Position numbers and translations under genes: made by a program. The notes beneath the pieces are model-generated. The model had not been told where the DNA came from. It saw only the letters and a program-made list of their open reading frames with translations, and did not search any database. Below, in pieces: positions 44,492-53,070 of a stretch of 64,000 nucleotides of DNA. Source of the stretch: Anaerovibrio lipolyticus (lineage in GTDB: Bacteria; Bacillota; Negativicutes; Selenomonadales; Selenomonadaceae); contig NZ_JADYTY010000003.1 in assembly GCF_021531495.1 (NCBI RefSeq), positions 1 to 64,000 of the forward strand, in the 5' to 3' direction. The first letter of the stretch is position 1. Every line of letters starts with the position of its first letter.

Positions 44492-45379
44492 TTGCGAGGA
44501 TATTTGTGTTTATTAATGGCATCCTTCCTGTGGGGCACAACATTTGTGGCTCAGATGGTGGGCATGGATGATATTGGCCCCTTTACTTATGGTATGGGGC
44601 GATATGCTGTAGGTTTTTTTGTAGTTTTGGCAATTTGGCGAGCCTTGGCTGGTCAGAGAAAAAAAGCACAGCAGCTGGGCCGATGGAAGTCTGGCTGGAA
44701 ATATGGCATCGGTGCAGGCTGTATTATGTTTGTAGGTTCTGCCTTGCAGCAGATAGCCCTGCTTTACACTACTGTAGGGAAGACAAGCTTCATTACCTGC
44801 TTGTATATTATATTGGTGCCCCTTTTTGCCAAGCTGATTGGCAAAAAAATAAGGCCGGAAAACTGGCTGGGAGCTGTTGTAGCCTTAACAGGACTTTATT
44901 GTCTAAGTATCAAAGGAGAATTTAATCTGAACTTTGGTGATGTATTGGCGTTTGTAGGAGCCTTTTTTTGGTCCTTCCATATACTGTTTATAGATAGATA
45001 TGCTTCCAGAGCTGATGGAGTGGAGATTTCCGCTTCTCAGATAGGTATATGTGCTATATTGAATACCATAGCCTGCCTTTGGTTTGAAAGCTTCACCTGG
45101 CAGCAGCTGGTGAATGCAGCTATTCCTATTTTATACGCAGCAGTATTGTCCTCTGGTGTGGCCTTTACCTTGCAGATTATAGGCCAGCAGACAGCGGAGC
45201 CGGCTCCCGCAGCGGTGATTATGAGTCTGGAATCCGTATTTGGCGTGCTAGGAGGCTGGCTGGTGCTGGGGGAAATCATGAATAGCACAGAAATATTGGG
45301 GTGTTGCTTGATGTTGGCAGGTATGCTGGTGACACAGGCAGGGTTGCTTCTAAAGAAAACAAGGCGGCCTATAGGCTGA
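44492..45379 (+). CDS. EamA-family (DMT superfamily) transporter
   Basis: A 295-residue integral membrane protein with ten hydrophobic segments in two EamA repeats (GYLCLLMASFLWGTTFVAQ and FGDVLAFVGAFFWSFHILFI are the repeat starts). Family members export amino acids or other metabolites; the substrate is not evident. The TTG at 44492 is preferred because GGGGAG lies 7 nt upstream and the resulting N terminus is the family norm; the ATG at 44477 would sit almost on the promoter start point. The protein ends RRPIG, with a gap of about 60 nt to the FtsZ-like gene. Confidence 0.85.
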   Translation: MRGYLCLLMASFLWGTTFVAQMVGMDDIGPFTYGMGRYAVGFFVVLAIWRALAGQRKKAQQLGRWKSGWKYGIGAGCIMFVGSALQQIALLYTTVGKTSFITCLYIILVPLFAKLIGKKIRPENWLGAVVALTGLYCLSIKGEFNLNFGDVLAFVGAFFWSFHILFIDRYASRADGVEISASQIGICAILNTIACLWFESFTWQQLVNAAIPILYAAVLSSGVAFTLQIIGQQTAEPAPAAVIMSLESVFGVLGGWLVLGEIMNSTEILGCCLMLAGMLVTQAGLLLKKTRRPIG

Positions 45380-45440
45380 TAGTATAGATTATAGGGTTAG
45401 AGTGGATTTGTGGAAATATGAAAATAGAGGAGGCACAAGC

Positions 45441-46640
45441 ATGATTGATGTGCAGGATGATATTAAAGGAGCAGTAATTACCATTAAGATTGTAGGCATT
45501 GGCGGCGGCGGTAATAATGTACTGCGGAGACTGGCTGCCAGTGGCTTTAACAAAAGCCAGCTGTTGGCAATTAATACTGATGTGCGACAGTTAAAGACTT
45601 TGGATGCAGAGGGGATTCCTTGTCTGCTGATAGGTGGCGCCTTGACTAAAGGCAGAGGTACTGGCGGTAATGTAGAAAAGGCTCAGAATGCAGCTATTAG
45701 CGAAAAGGACGAGATTGCCAAGGCTATTGCCGGGGCAGATTTGGTTTTCCTGACTGCTGGTATGGGCAAGGGCGTAGGTACTGGTGCTGCACCTGTAGTG
45801 GCTAAGATTGCTCATGATATGAATATTCTTACTGTAGGCATGGTGACTCTGCCATTTTCCCATGAGGGTGAGCGTAAGATGAACACTGCCAAGGACGGCG
45901 TGGATTTGCTGCGTCAGAATATGGATGCCCTGGTAGTGGTAAATAATGATAATATTGAAAAGCTGCCGGAATTCCGTCGGATTACTGTAGGAGAAACCTT
46001 CTCCACTGTAGATGAGGTGCTCCGTCAGTCCATTGGCAGTATTGTAGAAATGATTGAAACCACTGGTTTTATTAATGTGGATTTTGCCGATGCCAAGACT
46101 ATTCTCACTCAGGGCAATACCAGCGAGGCTATTCTGGGCACCAGTGTAGGCAGGACTGCTCTGGAGGCTGTCCAGAATGCCATTAACAGCCCATTGATTG
46201 AGCTTTCTATTCATGGTGCTCGTGGTGTTATTGTTAATATTACCGGTAGTGAGGATTTGACCTTGGATTCTGTTCGGGAGGCCAATGACTATATTCTGGA
46301 GAATATTCACCCAGAGAGCAATAATATCTGCGGTTTGGTAGTGGATGAAGCTATGGGGGATAAGGTACGAGCTACCATTATTGCTACGGATTTTGATCCT
46401 CAGATGCTGTCTGATTACCGCAATGGTATTAAGCCTATTTCCTTCGGCCAGCCTGCTGCTGCCAAGGAGATTCCAAGCCTTTATGATGAAAAGAAGCCTG
46501 CTAATGACAATGGACTTTTTGGTGCTGGGGAGAAACAGGTTGAGGCAAAGCAGGAGAATAACATCAATACTGTAGATGTACCTGCCTTTATGCAGAAGAA
46601 GCCAAAGCCATTGATTTTTGGCAAAACAGATAGAGATTAA
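45441..46640 (+). CDS. Divergent FtsZ-like GTPase
   Basis: A 399-residue tubulin-superfamily protein closest to FtsZ. The N-terminal GTP-binding part reads IVGIGGGGNNVLRRLAA...LLAINTDVRQLK, and the T7 synergy loop INVDFADAKTIL keeps both catalytic aspartates. The tubulin signature is altered: residues 107-115 are GMGKGVGTG instead of GMGGGTGTG, so Gly110 is Lys and the following Thr is Val. The C terminus, after a Q/N/K-rich linker, ends VDVPAFMQKKPKPLIFGKTDRD, close to the FtsZ tail peptide that binds FtsA and other partners. AGAGGAGG precedes the ATG at 45441. It is not in a dcw cluster, so it is probably a second FtsZ besides a canonical copy elsewhere. Confidence 0.82.
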   Translation: MIDVQDDIKGAVITIKIVGIGGGGNNVLRRLAASGFNKSQLLAINTDVRQLKTLDAEGIPCLLIGGALTKGRGTGGNVEKAQNAAISEKDEIAKAIAGADLVFLTAGMGKGVGTGAAPVVAKIAHDMNILTVGMVTLPFSHEGERKMNTAKDGVDLLRQNMDALVVVNNDNIEKLPEFRRITVGETFSTVDEVLRQSIGSIVEMIETTGFINVDFADAKTILTQGNTSEAILGTSVGRTALEAVQNAINSPLIELSIHGARGVIVNITGSEDLTLDSVREANDYILENIHPESNNICGLVVDEAMGDKVRATIIATDFDPQMLSDYRNGIKPISFGQPAAAKEIPSLYDEKKPANDNGLFGAGEKQVEAKQENNINTVDVPAFMQKKPKPLIFGKTDRD

Positions 46641-46709
46641 TTTTTTACTTCGTAAAATATGCATCCCAGGCTTTCGCCCTGTAGAGATGGCAATAAAGGA
46701 GGTGCATAT

Positions 46710-47453
46710 ATGTTAGATCAGTTTTCCCGCAGTCGGATTTTGTTAGGCACAGAGGCTATGGACAAGCTGGCGGCCAGTCGAGTTATTATCTTTGGCGTAG
46801 GGGGAGTAGGTTCCTATGTGGCCGAGGGCTTGGTTCGCTGTGGTGTTGGACATTTTATTCTGGTGGACAACGATGATGTGAGCCTTACCAATGTAAATCG
46901 CCAGATTCATGCCACTACTAAAACTATAGGACAGCCCAAAACTACTGTGATGGCAGAGCGTATGAGGGAAATCAATCCACAGGTGGAAATCCGGGAGATT
47001 AAGGATTTTTATCTGCCTGATAATAAGGAAATGTTCTTCAAGGAAGAATACGGTCAGATTGATTATATTGTAGATGCCATAGATACGGTAAAAAGCAAAA
47101 TAGATTTGGCGGTAGAGGCTCAAGAGAGGCAGATTCCTATTATTAGCAGTATGGGGGCTGCCAACAAGCTGAATCCCGCCATGCTGCAGGTATCTGATAT
47201 TTACAAGACATCTGTGTGTCCTTTGGCCAGAGCTTTGCGCCAGAAGCTGAAAAAGCTGGGGGTAAAAAAGCTGAAGGTGGTATACTCTCAGGAGGAACCA
47301 TTGAAGCTGTTGGAGATTGAAGGGCAGATGGAAAAGCCGGCTGGGGCTAAATATACTACCCCAGGCAGTGTGTCCTTTGTGCCCTCTGTGGCAGGCATGA
47401 TTGTGGCCAGTGAGGTAGTTAAGGACCTTTGCGGCATCGTAAAAAATAGATAA
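46710..47453 (+). CDS. tcdA: tRNA threonylcarbamoyladenosine dehydratase (TcdA/ThiF family)
   Basis: An E1-like enzyme of 247 residues that cyclises t6A37 of tRNAs to ct6A with ATP. The Rossmann loop VIIFGVGGVGSYVAEGLVR binds ATP; the acidic strand is FILVDNDDVSLTNVNRQ, and a conserved Cys lies in KTSVCPLARALRQKLKKLGV, a block diagnostic of TcdA versus ThiF/MoeB (no zinc CxxC pairs are present). AAAGGAGG precedes the ATG at 46710. It follows the FtsZ-like gene by 69 nt and is terminated at 47471. Confidence 0.88.
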   Translation: MLDQFSRSRILLGTEAMDKLAASRVIIFGVGGVGSYVAEGLVRCGVGHFILVDNDDVSLTNVNRQIHATTKTIGQPKTTVMAERMREINPQVEIREIKDFYLPDNKEMFFKEEYGQIDYIVDAIDTVKSKIDLAVEAQERQIPIISSMGAANKLNPAMLQVSDIYKTSVCPLARALRQKLKKLGVKKLKVVYSQEEPLKLLEIEGQMEKPAGAKYTTPGSVSFVPSVAGMIVASEVVKDLCGIVKNR

Positions 47454-47470
47454 AAAGTTTATGTAACAAT

Positions 47471-47517
47471 GAGGTTACGAAAGGGACAATGTTCCTTTGC
47501 GTAGCCTCTTTTTGTTT
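47471..47517 (+). terminator. Terminator of tcdA
   Basis: GAGGTTACG-AAAGG pairs with CCTTT-g-CGTAGCCTC, followed by TTTTTGTTTTT. Confidence 0.85.
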
Positions 47518-47536
47518 TTGGGAGGGATGATTATAT

Positions 47537-47551
47537 TGATAATAATTATCA
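47537..47551. promoter_or_regulatory. Perfect 7-1-7 Fur box
   Basis: TGATAATAATTATCA matches the Bacillus-type Fur consensus TGATAAT-N-ATTATCA at every position. It lies 116 nt before the TAXI gene and about 50 nt upstream of the extended -10 at 47600; a TTGATA overlapping the box could also serve as a -35. Related Zur and PerR boxes differ in the outer bases, so Fur is the best reading, though this is from sequence only. Confidence 0.65.
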
Positions 47552-47599
47552 TGTATACAGTATTTTTATAAAAACAGCTTTTATTATTTCACTTATATG

Positions 47600-47608
47600 C
47601 TATAATGA
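47600..47608 (+). promoter_or_regulatory. Extended -10 promoter of the TAXI-TRAP operon
   Basis: TGCTATAAT is a perfect TG-n-TATAAT, 60 nt before the start codon. Confidence 0.6.
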
Positions 47609-47667
47609 TATATGTGATATGCGAAAAGCGAATAATATCATGATGTATTGGGCAAGGAGGAACTAAA

Positions 47668-48627
47668 ATGAAATTATTTAGTAAATTATCCATTCTCAGT
47701 GTTCTGCTGGTGGCTGTAATCTCTGTGATTGCAGGCTGTGGCGGAGATACTGCTGGAGATAAGAAGTTTTTAAACATTGCTACTGGTGGTACTGCTGGTA
47801 CCTATTATCCAATTGGCGGTGCTATGGCAGAAATTCTCAACAACAATATTCAGGGCATGAATGCCAGCGCTCAGAGTACTGGTGCTACTGTAGCTAATAT
47901 CAATATGCTTCATGATGGCTCTGTGGATCTGGCTATTGTGCAGAACGATATTACCTATTATGCAGCCAATGGCCTTGAGATGTTCAAGGATAAGAAGATT
48001 GATTCCATTAGAGGTATTGCAACTCTCTATCCAGAAACCTGTCAGATTATTACTCTGGATGCCAGCAGTATCAAGAGCGTGGCTGATTTGAAGGGCAAGC
48101 GAGTAGCTGTTGGTGCTCAGGGCTCTGGTGCTGAGGCCAATGCTCGTCAGATTTTGGAAGCCTATGGCATTACCTATGATGATATTGATGAGCAGTACCT
48201 GTCCTTCTCCGAGGCAGCCAGTGCTCTGAAGGATGGCAATGTAGATGCAGCTTTCCTGACTGCGGGTTATCCAACCGCTGCTGTACAGGATATTGCCTCT
48301 CAGAATCCAATCCGTGTTTTGCCTATAGAGGCAGACAAGGCTGATGCTCTGATTGCCAAGTATCCTTTCTATACCAAGGTAGTAATTCCTGCAGGTACCT
48401 ATGCAGGCTTCAATGAGGATGTGCCAGCTATTTCCGTTATGGCTATGCTGGTATGCACCGACAAGGTTGATGATACCATGGGTTATGATATTACCAAGGC
48501 ATTGTTCACCAATCTGGATCGCATCAAGGCAGCTCATTCCGTTGGTAAGCTGATTACCAAGGAGGGGGCTATGGAAGGTATGCCAATCCAGATGAATGCT
48601 GGTGCTGAAAAGTTCTTCAAGGAATAA
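47668..48627 (+). CDS. TAXI-family TRAP transporter solute-binding lipoprotein
   Basis: The 319-residue extracytoplasmic receptor of a TRAP transporter. A lipoprotein signal (LVAVISVIAGC, lipobox IAGC) anchors it to the membrane. The TAXI features are FLNIATGGTAGTYYPIGGAMAEILN, LAIVQNDI and VAVGAQGSGAEANARQILEAYG. TAXI receptors bind organic acids such as glutamate or 2-oxoglutarate in the few studied cases; the ligand here is unknown. AAGGAGG precedes the ATG. A perfect Fur box upstream suggests iron control, and a terminator after the gene would keep receptor mRNA in excess of permease mRNA. Confidence 0.93.
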   Translation: MKLFSKLSILSVLLVAVISVIAGCGGDTAGDKKFLNIATGGTAGTYYPIGGAMAEILNNNIQGMNASAQSTGATVANINMLHDGSVDLAIVQNDITYYAANGLEMFKDKKIDSIRGIATLYPETCQIITLDASSIKSVADLKGKRVAVGAQGSGAEANARQILEAYGITYDDIDEQYLSFSEAASALKDGNVDAAFLTAGYPTAAVQDIASQNPIRVLPIEADKADALIAKYPFYTKVVIPAGTYAGFNEDVPAISVMAMLVCTDKVDDTMGYDITKALFTNLDRIKAAHSVGKLITKEGAMEGMPIQMNAGAEKFFKE

Positions 48628-48642
48628 GTGAAGGAGAGAATG

Positions 48643-48680
48643 GGGCTGCGGCAGAGTTCTGGGCAGCCCTGTTTTTGTTT
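48643..48680 (+). terminator. Attenuating terminator between receptor and permease genes
   Basis: GGGCTGC (48643-48649) pairs with GCAGCCC (48663-48669), followed by TGTTTTTGTTT. It overlaps the region just before the DUF1850 start. Confidence 0.75.
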
Positions 48681-48683
48681 GTT

Positions 48684-49199
48684 ATGCATGGAAAAGGAAT
48701 TCAAAAAAATTATATTATTTTTCTGATACTGGTATTAGCTATGGCAGGATTAACCTGGTGGGGCAGCCGGCCTTGGCTTTTTATTCAAGGAGAGACAGAG
48801 ATGATAGCTGCAGCTCCGGCCTATCCGGGACAGGCCTTGTCCATTAGCTTTATTCATTCGGTACAGAAAACCCCGGTGGAGGAATATCTAACTGTAGATG
48901 ACAGTATGTCAGAGCTGGTGCTGAACAGCACTCGTTATCACTCCTTTGGGGTGGGACTGCCCTTTATGGAAAGCGATGGGGAATTTTATCAGGATGGTGA
49001 TGATTTTGTTATGGATCATATGAATCGTCATTTTGATAGCCTTAGTCTCCGCACAGGCTTGGGCACCAAGTTAACCCTGGAGTTGGATAATCAAAGCTAT
49101 CCGGTATATGAAAACCATGAGCCTGGGTATAGAGTTGATATTTTTATAGCCCCTAGGGCATATGGGATTCCTTGTATTAAACATTTATTTGGGAGGTAA
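48684..49199 (+). CDS. DUF1850 protein of the TAXI-TRAP operon
   Basis: A 171-residue protein with one N-terminal transmembrane helix or signal anchor (NYIIFLILVLAMAGLTWW) and a periplasmic beta-rich part including SISFIHSVQKTPVEEYLTV, the DUF1850 hallmark. DUF1850 genes sit between TAXI receptor and fused permease genes in many bacteria, so it is probably an accessory part of the transporter; its role is not established. There is no good ribosome-binding site before the ATG, which lies inside the U-tract region of the preceding terminator, so expression is likely low. Confidence 0.75.
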   Translation: MHGKGIQKNYIIFLILVLAMAGLTWWGSRPWLFIQGETEMIAAAPAYPGQALSISFIHSVQKTPVEEYLTVDDSMSELVLNSTRYHSFGVGLPFMESDGEFYQDGDDFVMDHMNRHFDSLSLRTGLGTKLTLELDNQSYPVYENHEPGYRVDIFIAPRAYGIPCIKHLFGR

Positions 49200-49204
49200 A
49201 GCTT

Positions 49205-51139
49205 ATGGCTTTAGATAAAAACACTGCCAGCGATGAGGCACTGGCTCAGGACGTGCTAAAAAAGTACGATCGTGAGTCAGATACTATGGAGTATAAAGGC
49301 TTCATGGCCAAGCTGGTTTCGGCAATTGCCATTACATTTTCTATATTTCAATTGTACACAGCCTTCTTTGGGGTGCTGGATGCCCAGCTCCAGAGAGCTG
49401 TACATTTAGGCTTTGCTTTAGCCTTGTCCTATTTGCTGTATCCAACCTGCAAATCCTGGTCCAGACATAAGCTCCATCCCTTGGATGCCATATTGGCTGT
49501 GCTAGGCGCTGCTTCTCCTGCCTATATCGTTATTATGTATAGAGAGCTGGCCTTTCGAGCTGGTATTATAAATTCTGTTGATTTAGTCATTGGTGTTTTG
49601 GGTGTACTGCTGGTTATAGAGGCCACCCGTAGAGTAGTAGGACTGCCTATGGTTATTGTGGTGCTGGCCTTTTTAACCTATGCTTTTGCTGGCCCTTATA
49701 TGCCTGGTGTACTAAGCCATCGAGGTTTGACTCCTAACCAGTTGATTGGCCATTTGTATTTTACTACAGAAGGTATTTTTGGTATTCCTTTGGGAGTATC
49801 TTCCACCTTTATTTTCCTGTTTATCCTCTTTGGTGCTTATCTGGAATGCACTGGTTTGGGCAAATTTTTCATTGATATTGCCAATGCCATTGCTGGCTGG
49901 GCCAGTGGCGGTCCTGCCAAGGTAGCAGTTATTTCCAGTGCCTTTATGGGTACTGTTTCTGGCTCCTCTGTAGCCAATGTAGCTGGTACTGGCTCCTTTA
50001 CCATTCCTATGATGAAAAAGCTAGGGTATCGCAAAGAATTTGCTGGTGCAGTAGAGGCCGCTTCCTCTACTGGTGGTCAGCTCATGCCTCCAGTTATGGG
50101 TGCAGCAGCTTTCCTGATGGCAGAGTTCGTAGGTGTGCCATATATTGAAGTTGTTGAGGCGGCCATTATTCCTGCCGTTCTGTATTTTGCTGGTGTATGG
50201 CTGGGCGTACATTTGGAGGCCAAGCGTACCAATTTGAAGGGTATTCCTAGAGATCAGCTGCCAAAGGCTTGGGTGATTTTCAAGGAAAGAGGCCATTTGG
50301 CTATTCCTCTGATTGTTATTGTATATCTGCTGGTAACTGGTTATACCCCTATGCGGGCAGCTTTGGTGGCTATTGTTCTCTCCATTGCTGTTTCCTGCCT
50401 GCGGAAGAATACCCGCATCAGTGTTAAGGATGTGGTAAAGGGCTTGGAATCTGGTGCTAAGGGCGTACTAGGTGTAGCAATTGCCTGTGCTTCTGCCGGT
50501 ATTATTATTGGTGTCGTAACCAAGACCGGTGTTGGTCTGAAGCTGGCTTCTGGCCTGCTGGCTCTCTCTGGCGGTTATTTGCTGCCAACCATGTTCTTCA
50601 CCATGATTACCTCTCTGGTGCTGGGTATGGGTGTACCTACTACAGCTAACTATGTTATTACCTCCACTATTGCAGCTCCTGCTTTGCTGCAACTGGGGGT
50701 GCCAACCTTGGCTGCTCATATGTTTGTATTCTACTTCGGTATTATTGCCGATGTAACTCCGCCAGTAGCCTTGGCAGCCTATGCCGCTTCCGGTATTAGT
50801 GGCGGTAAGCCCTTAATGACCGGGGTTAATGCTTCCAAGCTGGCTATTGCAGCCTTTATCATCCCTTATGTATTTGTTATGTCTCCAGAGCTGTTGATGA
50901 TTAATGCTACAGCAGGAGGTTTGCTGATGGCTGTGGTTACAGCCATTCTGGGTATGGTAGGTGTCAGCTCCTCTCTGATTGGTTATTTGGCAGACAAGAG
51001 CACCATGCTGGAGCGGGTAATGCAGTTTGTCAGCGGTATTCTCATGATTATCCCTGGTACATTGACAGATATTCCTGGCTTTATTCTGTTCCTGATTGTA
51101 GTATTCTTACAGACTCGCCGTAGGAAGCAGCAAGGATAA
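49205..51139 (+). CDS. TAXI-type TRAP transporter fused permease (small + large subunit)
   Basis: A 644-residue inner-membrane protein joining the 4-helix DctQ-like and 12-helix DctM-like parts, as is normal for TAXI-type TRAP systems. Characteristic stretches are SSAFMGTVSGSSVANVAGTGSFTIPMMKKLGY (large-subunit substrate region), EAASSTGGQLMPPVMGAAAFLMAEF and VLGMGVPTTANYVI. Transport is driven by an ion gradient, and substrate is delivered by the TAXI lipoprotein encoded upstream. Its start is 5 nt after the DUF1850 stop. A strong terminator closes the operon. Confidence 0.95.
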   Translation: MALDKNTASDEALAQDVLKKYDRESDTMEYKGFMAKLVSAIAITFSIFQLYTAFFGVLDAQLQRAVHLGFALALSYLLYPTCKSWSRHKLHPLDAILAVLGAASPAYIVIMYRELAFRAGIINSVDLVIGVLGVLLVIEATRRVVGLPMVIVVLAFLTYAFAGPYMPGVLSHRGLTPNQLIGHLYFTTEGIFGIPLGVSSTFIFLFILFGAYLECTGLGKFFIDIANAIAGWASGGPAKVAVISSAFMGTVSGSSVANVAGTGSFTIPMMKKLGYRKEFAGAVEAASSTGGQLMPPVMGAAAFLMAEFVGVPYIEVVEAAIIPAVLYFAGVWLGVHLEAKRTNLKGIPRDQLPKAWVIFKERGHLAIPLIVIVYLLVTGYTPMRAALVAIVLSIAVSCLRKNTRISVKDVVKGLESGAKGVLGVAIACASAGIIIGVVTKTGVGLKLASGLLALSGGYLLPTMFFTMITSLVLGMGVPTTANYVITSTIAAPALLQLGVPTLAAHMFVFYFGIIADVTPPVALAAYAASGISGGKPLMTGVNASKLAIAAFIIPYVFVMSPELLMINATAGGLLMAVVTAILGMVGVSSSLIGYLADKSTMLERVMQFVSGILMIIPGTLTDIPGFILFLIVVFLQTRRRKQQG

Positions 51140-51151
51140 ATTTAACTTTCT

Positions 51152-51190
51152 AATTACCGTGCCATTCTATTATGGTACGGTAATTTTTTT
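51152..51190 (+). terminator. Terminator of the TAXI-TRAP operon
   Basis: AATTACCGTGCCAT pairs with ATGGTACGGTAATT (one G-U) and is followed by TTTTT. Confidence 0.92.
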
Positions 51191-51277
51191 GGAAAAACAT
51201 TGCTATTATAGTGAATATTGTATAAAATGTATCTGTTTTATATTAGTTGACGATTTTGTGTTATGGAGTTGTTACGA

Positions 51278-52999
51278 ATGAGCAAACGATGTCGGATTCC
51301 GAAAGATTCCATATTGAAGCGTATTCAAGGTTATTTTAGATTGCTGTGTGCCTCCTCTAGTGAATATTATTATGTTCAGGATTTCAAGGCAAATCTCATG
51401 ATGCTATCTCCCAATATGATAGCAGATTTTGGCCTGCCGGCTGAAGTGGTTACGGATATAGAGGCTGTGTGGGTGCCTGTTATCCATCCTGATGATGTAG
51501 AGGGGTTTTTGAAGGAGCTGCACAAGAATTATACTCCGGAGGATAATGTCCATGATGCCTTTTACAGAGTGCGAGATATAAAGGGAAATTATATATGGGT
51601 TCATTGCTACGGTGTAGTATCCTTTGACAGCCGTACAGGAGAGCCGGAGCTTTTTGCTGGTGTTATCAAGCAGATGGAGCAAAAGATTCAGGCAGATGCC
51701 AATACAGGCTTGCTGGGGAAATACAGATTTGAAAAAGCTGTCAAAGAAGCCTTGGTGCGAATAGATGGCGAATATGGCCAGGGCATAATTATGATTATGG
51801 GGTTGGATAATTTCAAGATTATCAATGAATCCTATAATCGTCGTTATGGCAATATTATGTTGAAGCTGGCGGCAGAGGCTATAGAAAAGGTTTTGCCAGA
51901 GGGCGTTCGCCTCTATAAGCTGGATGGAGACGAATTTGGCTTAGTAATGCCAGGTTTGGATGAGGATTCAGCGAAGAATCTTTACGAGGATATTCAAAAA
52001 GCCTTTTGTCATCCTCATATGGTGGAGGGACGAACCCTGTTCTGCACCATTTCTGCCGGTGTGGTGGCCTATCCTCAGGGGGGCAAGGATTATCTGGTAC
52101 TGCACAAGCATTGCGAGGCTGCTTTGGATCAGGCCAAGCGAGAAGGCAAAAACAAGAATGTAATTTTCAGTAAGGAGCAGTATAACCGCTGGCTTCGCTC
52201 TGTGAATATGCGGGAAATGCTTCATGATAGCATTGAAAATAATTATGAAGGCTTTTCCTTGTTCTATCAGCCACAGGTTAACGCCAGAACCCAGAGGCTC
52301 ATCGGAGCAGAGGCTCTGCTTCGTTGGCGCAGTCCCAATGGCCGCATGGTTTCTCCTATGGAATTTGTGCGGATACTGGAAGAAACCAAGATGATTATTT
52401 TGGTGGGACGCTGGATATTCGAAACGGCTGTAAAGCAGTGCAAGGCTTGGCAGGAGAAGTGGCCCGGCATGAGAATCAGCATCAACCTTTCCTATGAACA
52501 AATTAAGGAAAAGGGCTTTGAGGATTTTGCCATTGACTGTCTGAAAAAATATGATTTGCCTCCTTATTTAATTGTTTTAGAGCTGACAGAAACAGCCATT
52601 GTATCTGATTGGAACAATGTTAATGCTCAGTTCCAGCGGTTTAGGGATTTAGGCATGAGTATTGCTATGGATGATTTTGGCACAGGTTATTCCTCTCTGG
52701 CCTATATGAAGCATTTGGCCTGTGATATTGTAAAAATAGATAGAGCTTTTGTTATAAATATTGTGGAGCCAGATAATGAATTTGACCGTCAGCTGGTGAA
52801 ATCCACCATTGAGTTGTGTCATAGTGTGAATATTACTTGTTGCATCGAAGGCGTGGAAGCCGAAAAGGAATATTTGCTGCTACGGGATTTCTGTCATGCT
52901 GATAGTATTCAGGGCTATTATTTTGGTCGGCCAGAGCCACCAGAGGAGTTTGAGAAAAAATTCTTTGTGGAGCCGGGCAATCCTTATACCAGTTTTTAA
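51278..52999 (+). CDS. PAS-GGDEF-EAL c-di-GMP phosphodiesterase-like protein
   Basis: A soluble 573-residue signalling protein. A PAS-like sensor (about residues 25-130) precedes a GGDEF domain (about 135-300) with the degenerate signature LDGDEF, so cyclase activity is doubtful. The EAL domain (about 305-565) keeps the usual catalytic pattern: GAEALLRW, ISINLSYEQ, LELTET, MDDFGTGYSSL, VKIDRAF, CIEGVE and IQGYYFGRP. It probably degrades c-di-GMP, with the GGDEF part possibly binding GTP as a regulator. GGAG lies 9 nt before the ATG at 51278; the ATG at 51263 is an alternative. It appears monocistronic, and flagellar genes in the same window make motility a plausible output. Confidence 0.9.
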   Translation: MSKRCRIPKDSILKRIQGYFRLLCASSSEYYYVQDFKANLMMLSPNMIADFGLPAEVVTDIEAVWVPVIHPDDVEGFLKELHKNYTPEDNVHDAFYRVRDIKGNYIWVHCYGVVSFDSRTGEPELFAGVIKQMEQKIQADANTGLLGKYRFEKAVKEALVRIDGEYGQGIIMIMGLDNFKIINESYNRRYGNIMLKLAAEAIEKVLPEGVRLYKLDGDEFGLVMPGLDEDSAKNLYEDIQKAFCHPHMVEGRTLFCTISAGVVAYPQGGKDYLVLHKHCEAALDQAKREGKNKNVIFSKEQYNRWLRSVNMREMLHDSIENNYEGFSLFYQPQVNARTQRLIGAEALLRWRSPNGRMVSPMEFVRILEETKMIILVGRWIFETAVKQCKAWQEKWPGMRISINLSYEQIKEKGFEDFAIDCLKKYDLPPYLIVLELTETAIVSDWNNVNAQFQRFRDLGMSIAMDDFGTGYSSLAYMKHLACDIVKIDRAFVINIVEPDNEFDRQLVKSTIELCHSVNITCCIEGVEAEKEYLLLRDFCHADSIQGYYFGRPEPPEEFEKKFFVEPGNPYTSF

Positions 53000-53007
53000 G
53001 CAGGAAT

Positions 53008-53029
53008 CTCCAGCCTCTATAGGCGGGAG
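53008..53029 (+). other. Short hairpin between the EAL gene and queF
   Basis: CTCC-a-GCC pairs with GGC-g-GGAG around TCTATA. There is no T tract, so it is not a clear terminator, and it does not match a preQ1 riboswitch. Confidence 0.4.
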
Positions 53030-53070
53030 TACCTTCACTATTGGATAAAAGAAAGGTATATATAATAATT

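Noticed and set aside
52999-53070. preQ1 riboswitch before queF
   Set aside because: The leader has a short CTCC-GCC/GGC-GGAG hairpin but lacks the A-rich tail and loop contacts of preQ1-I and the size of types II and III.
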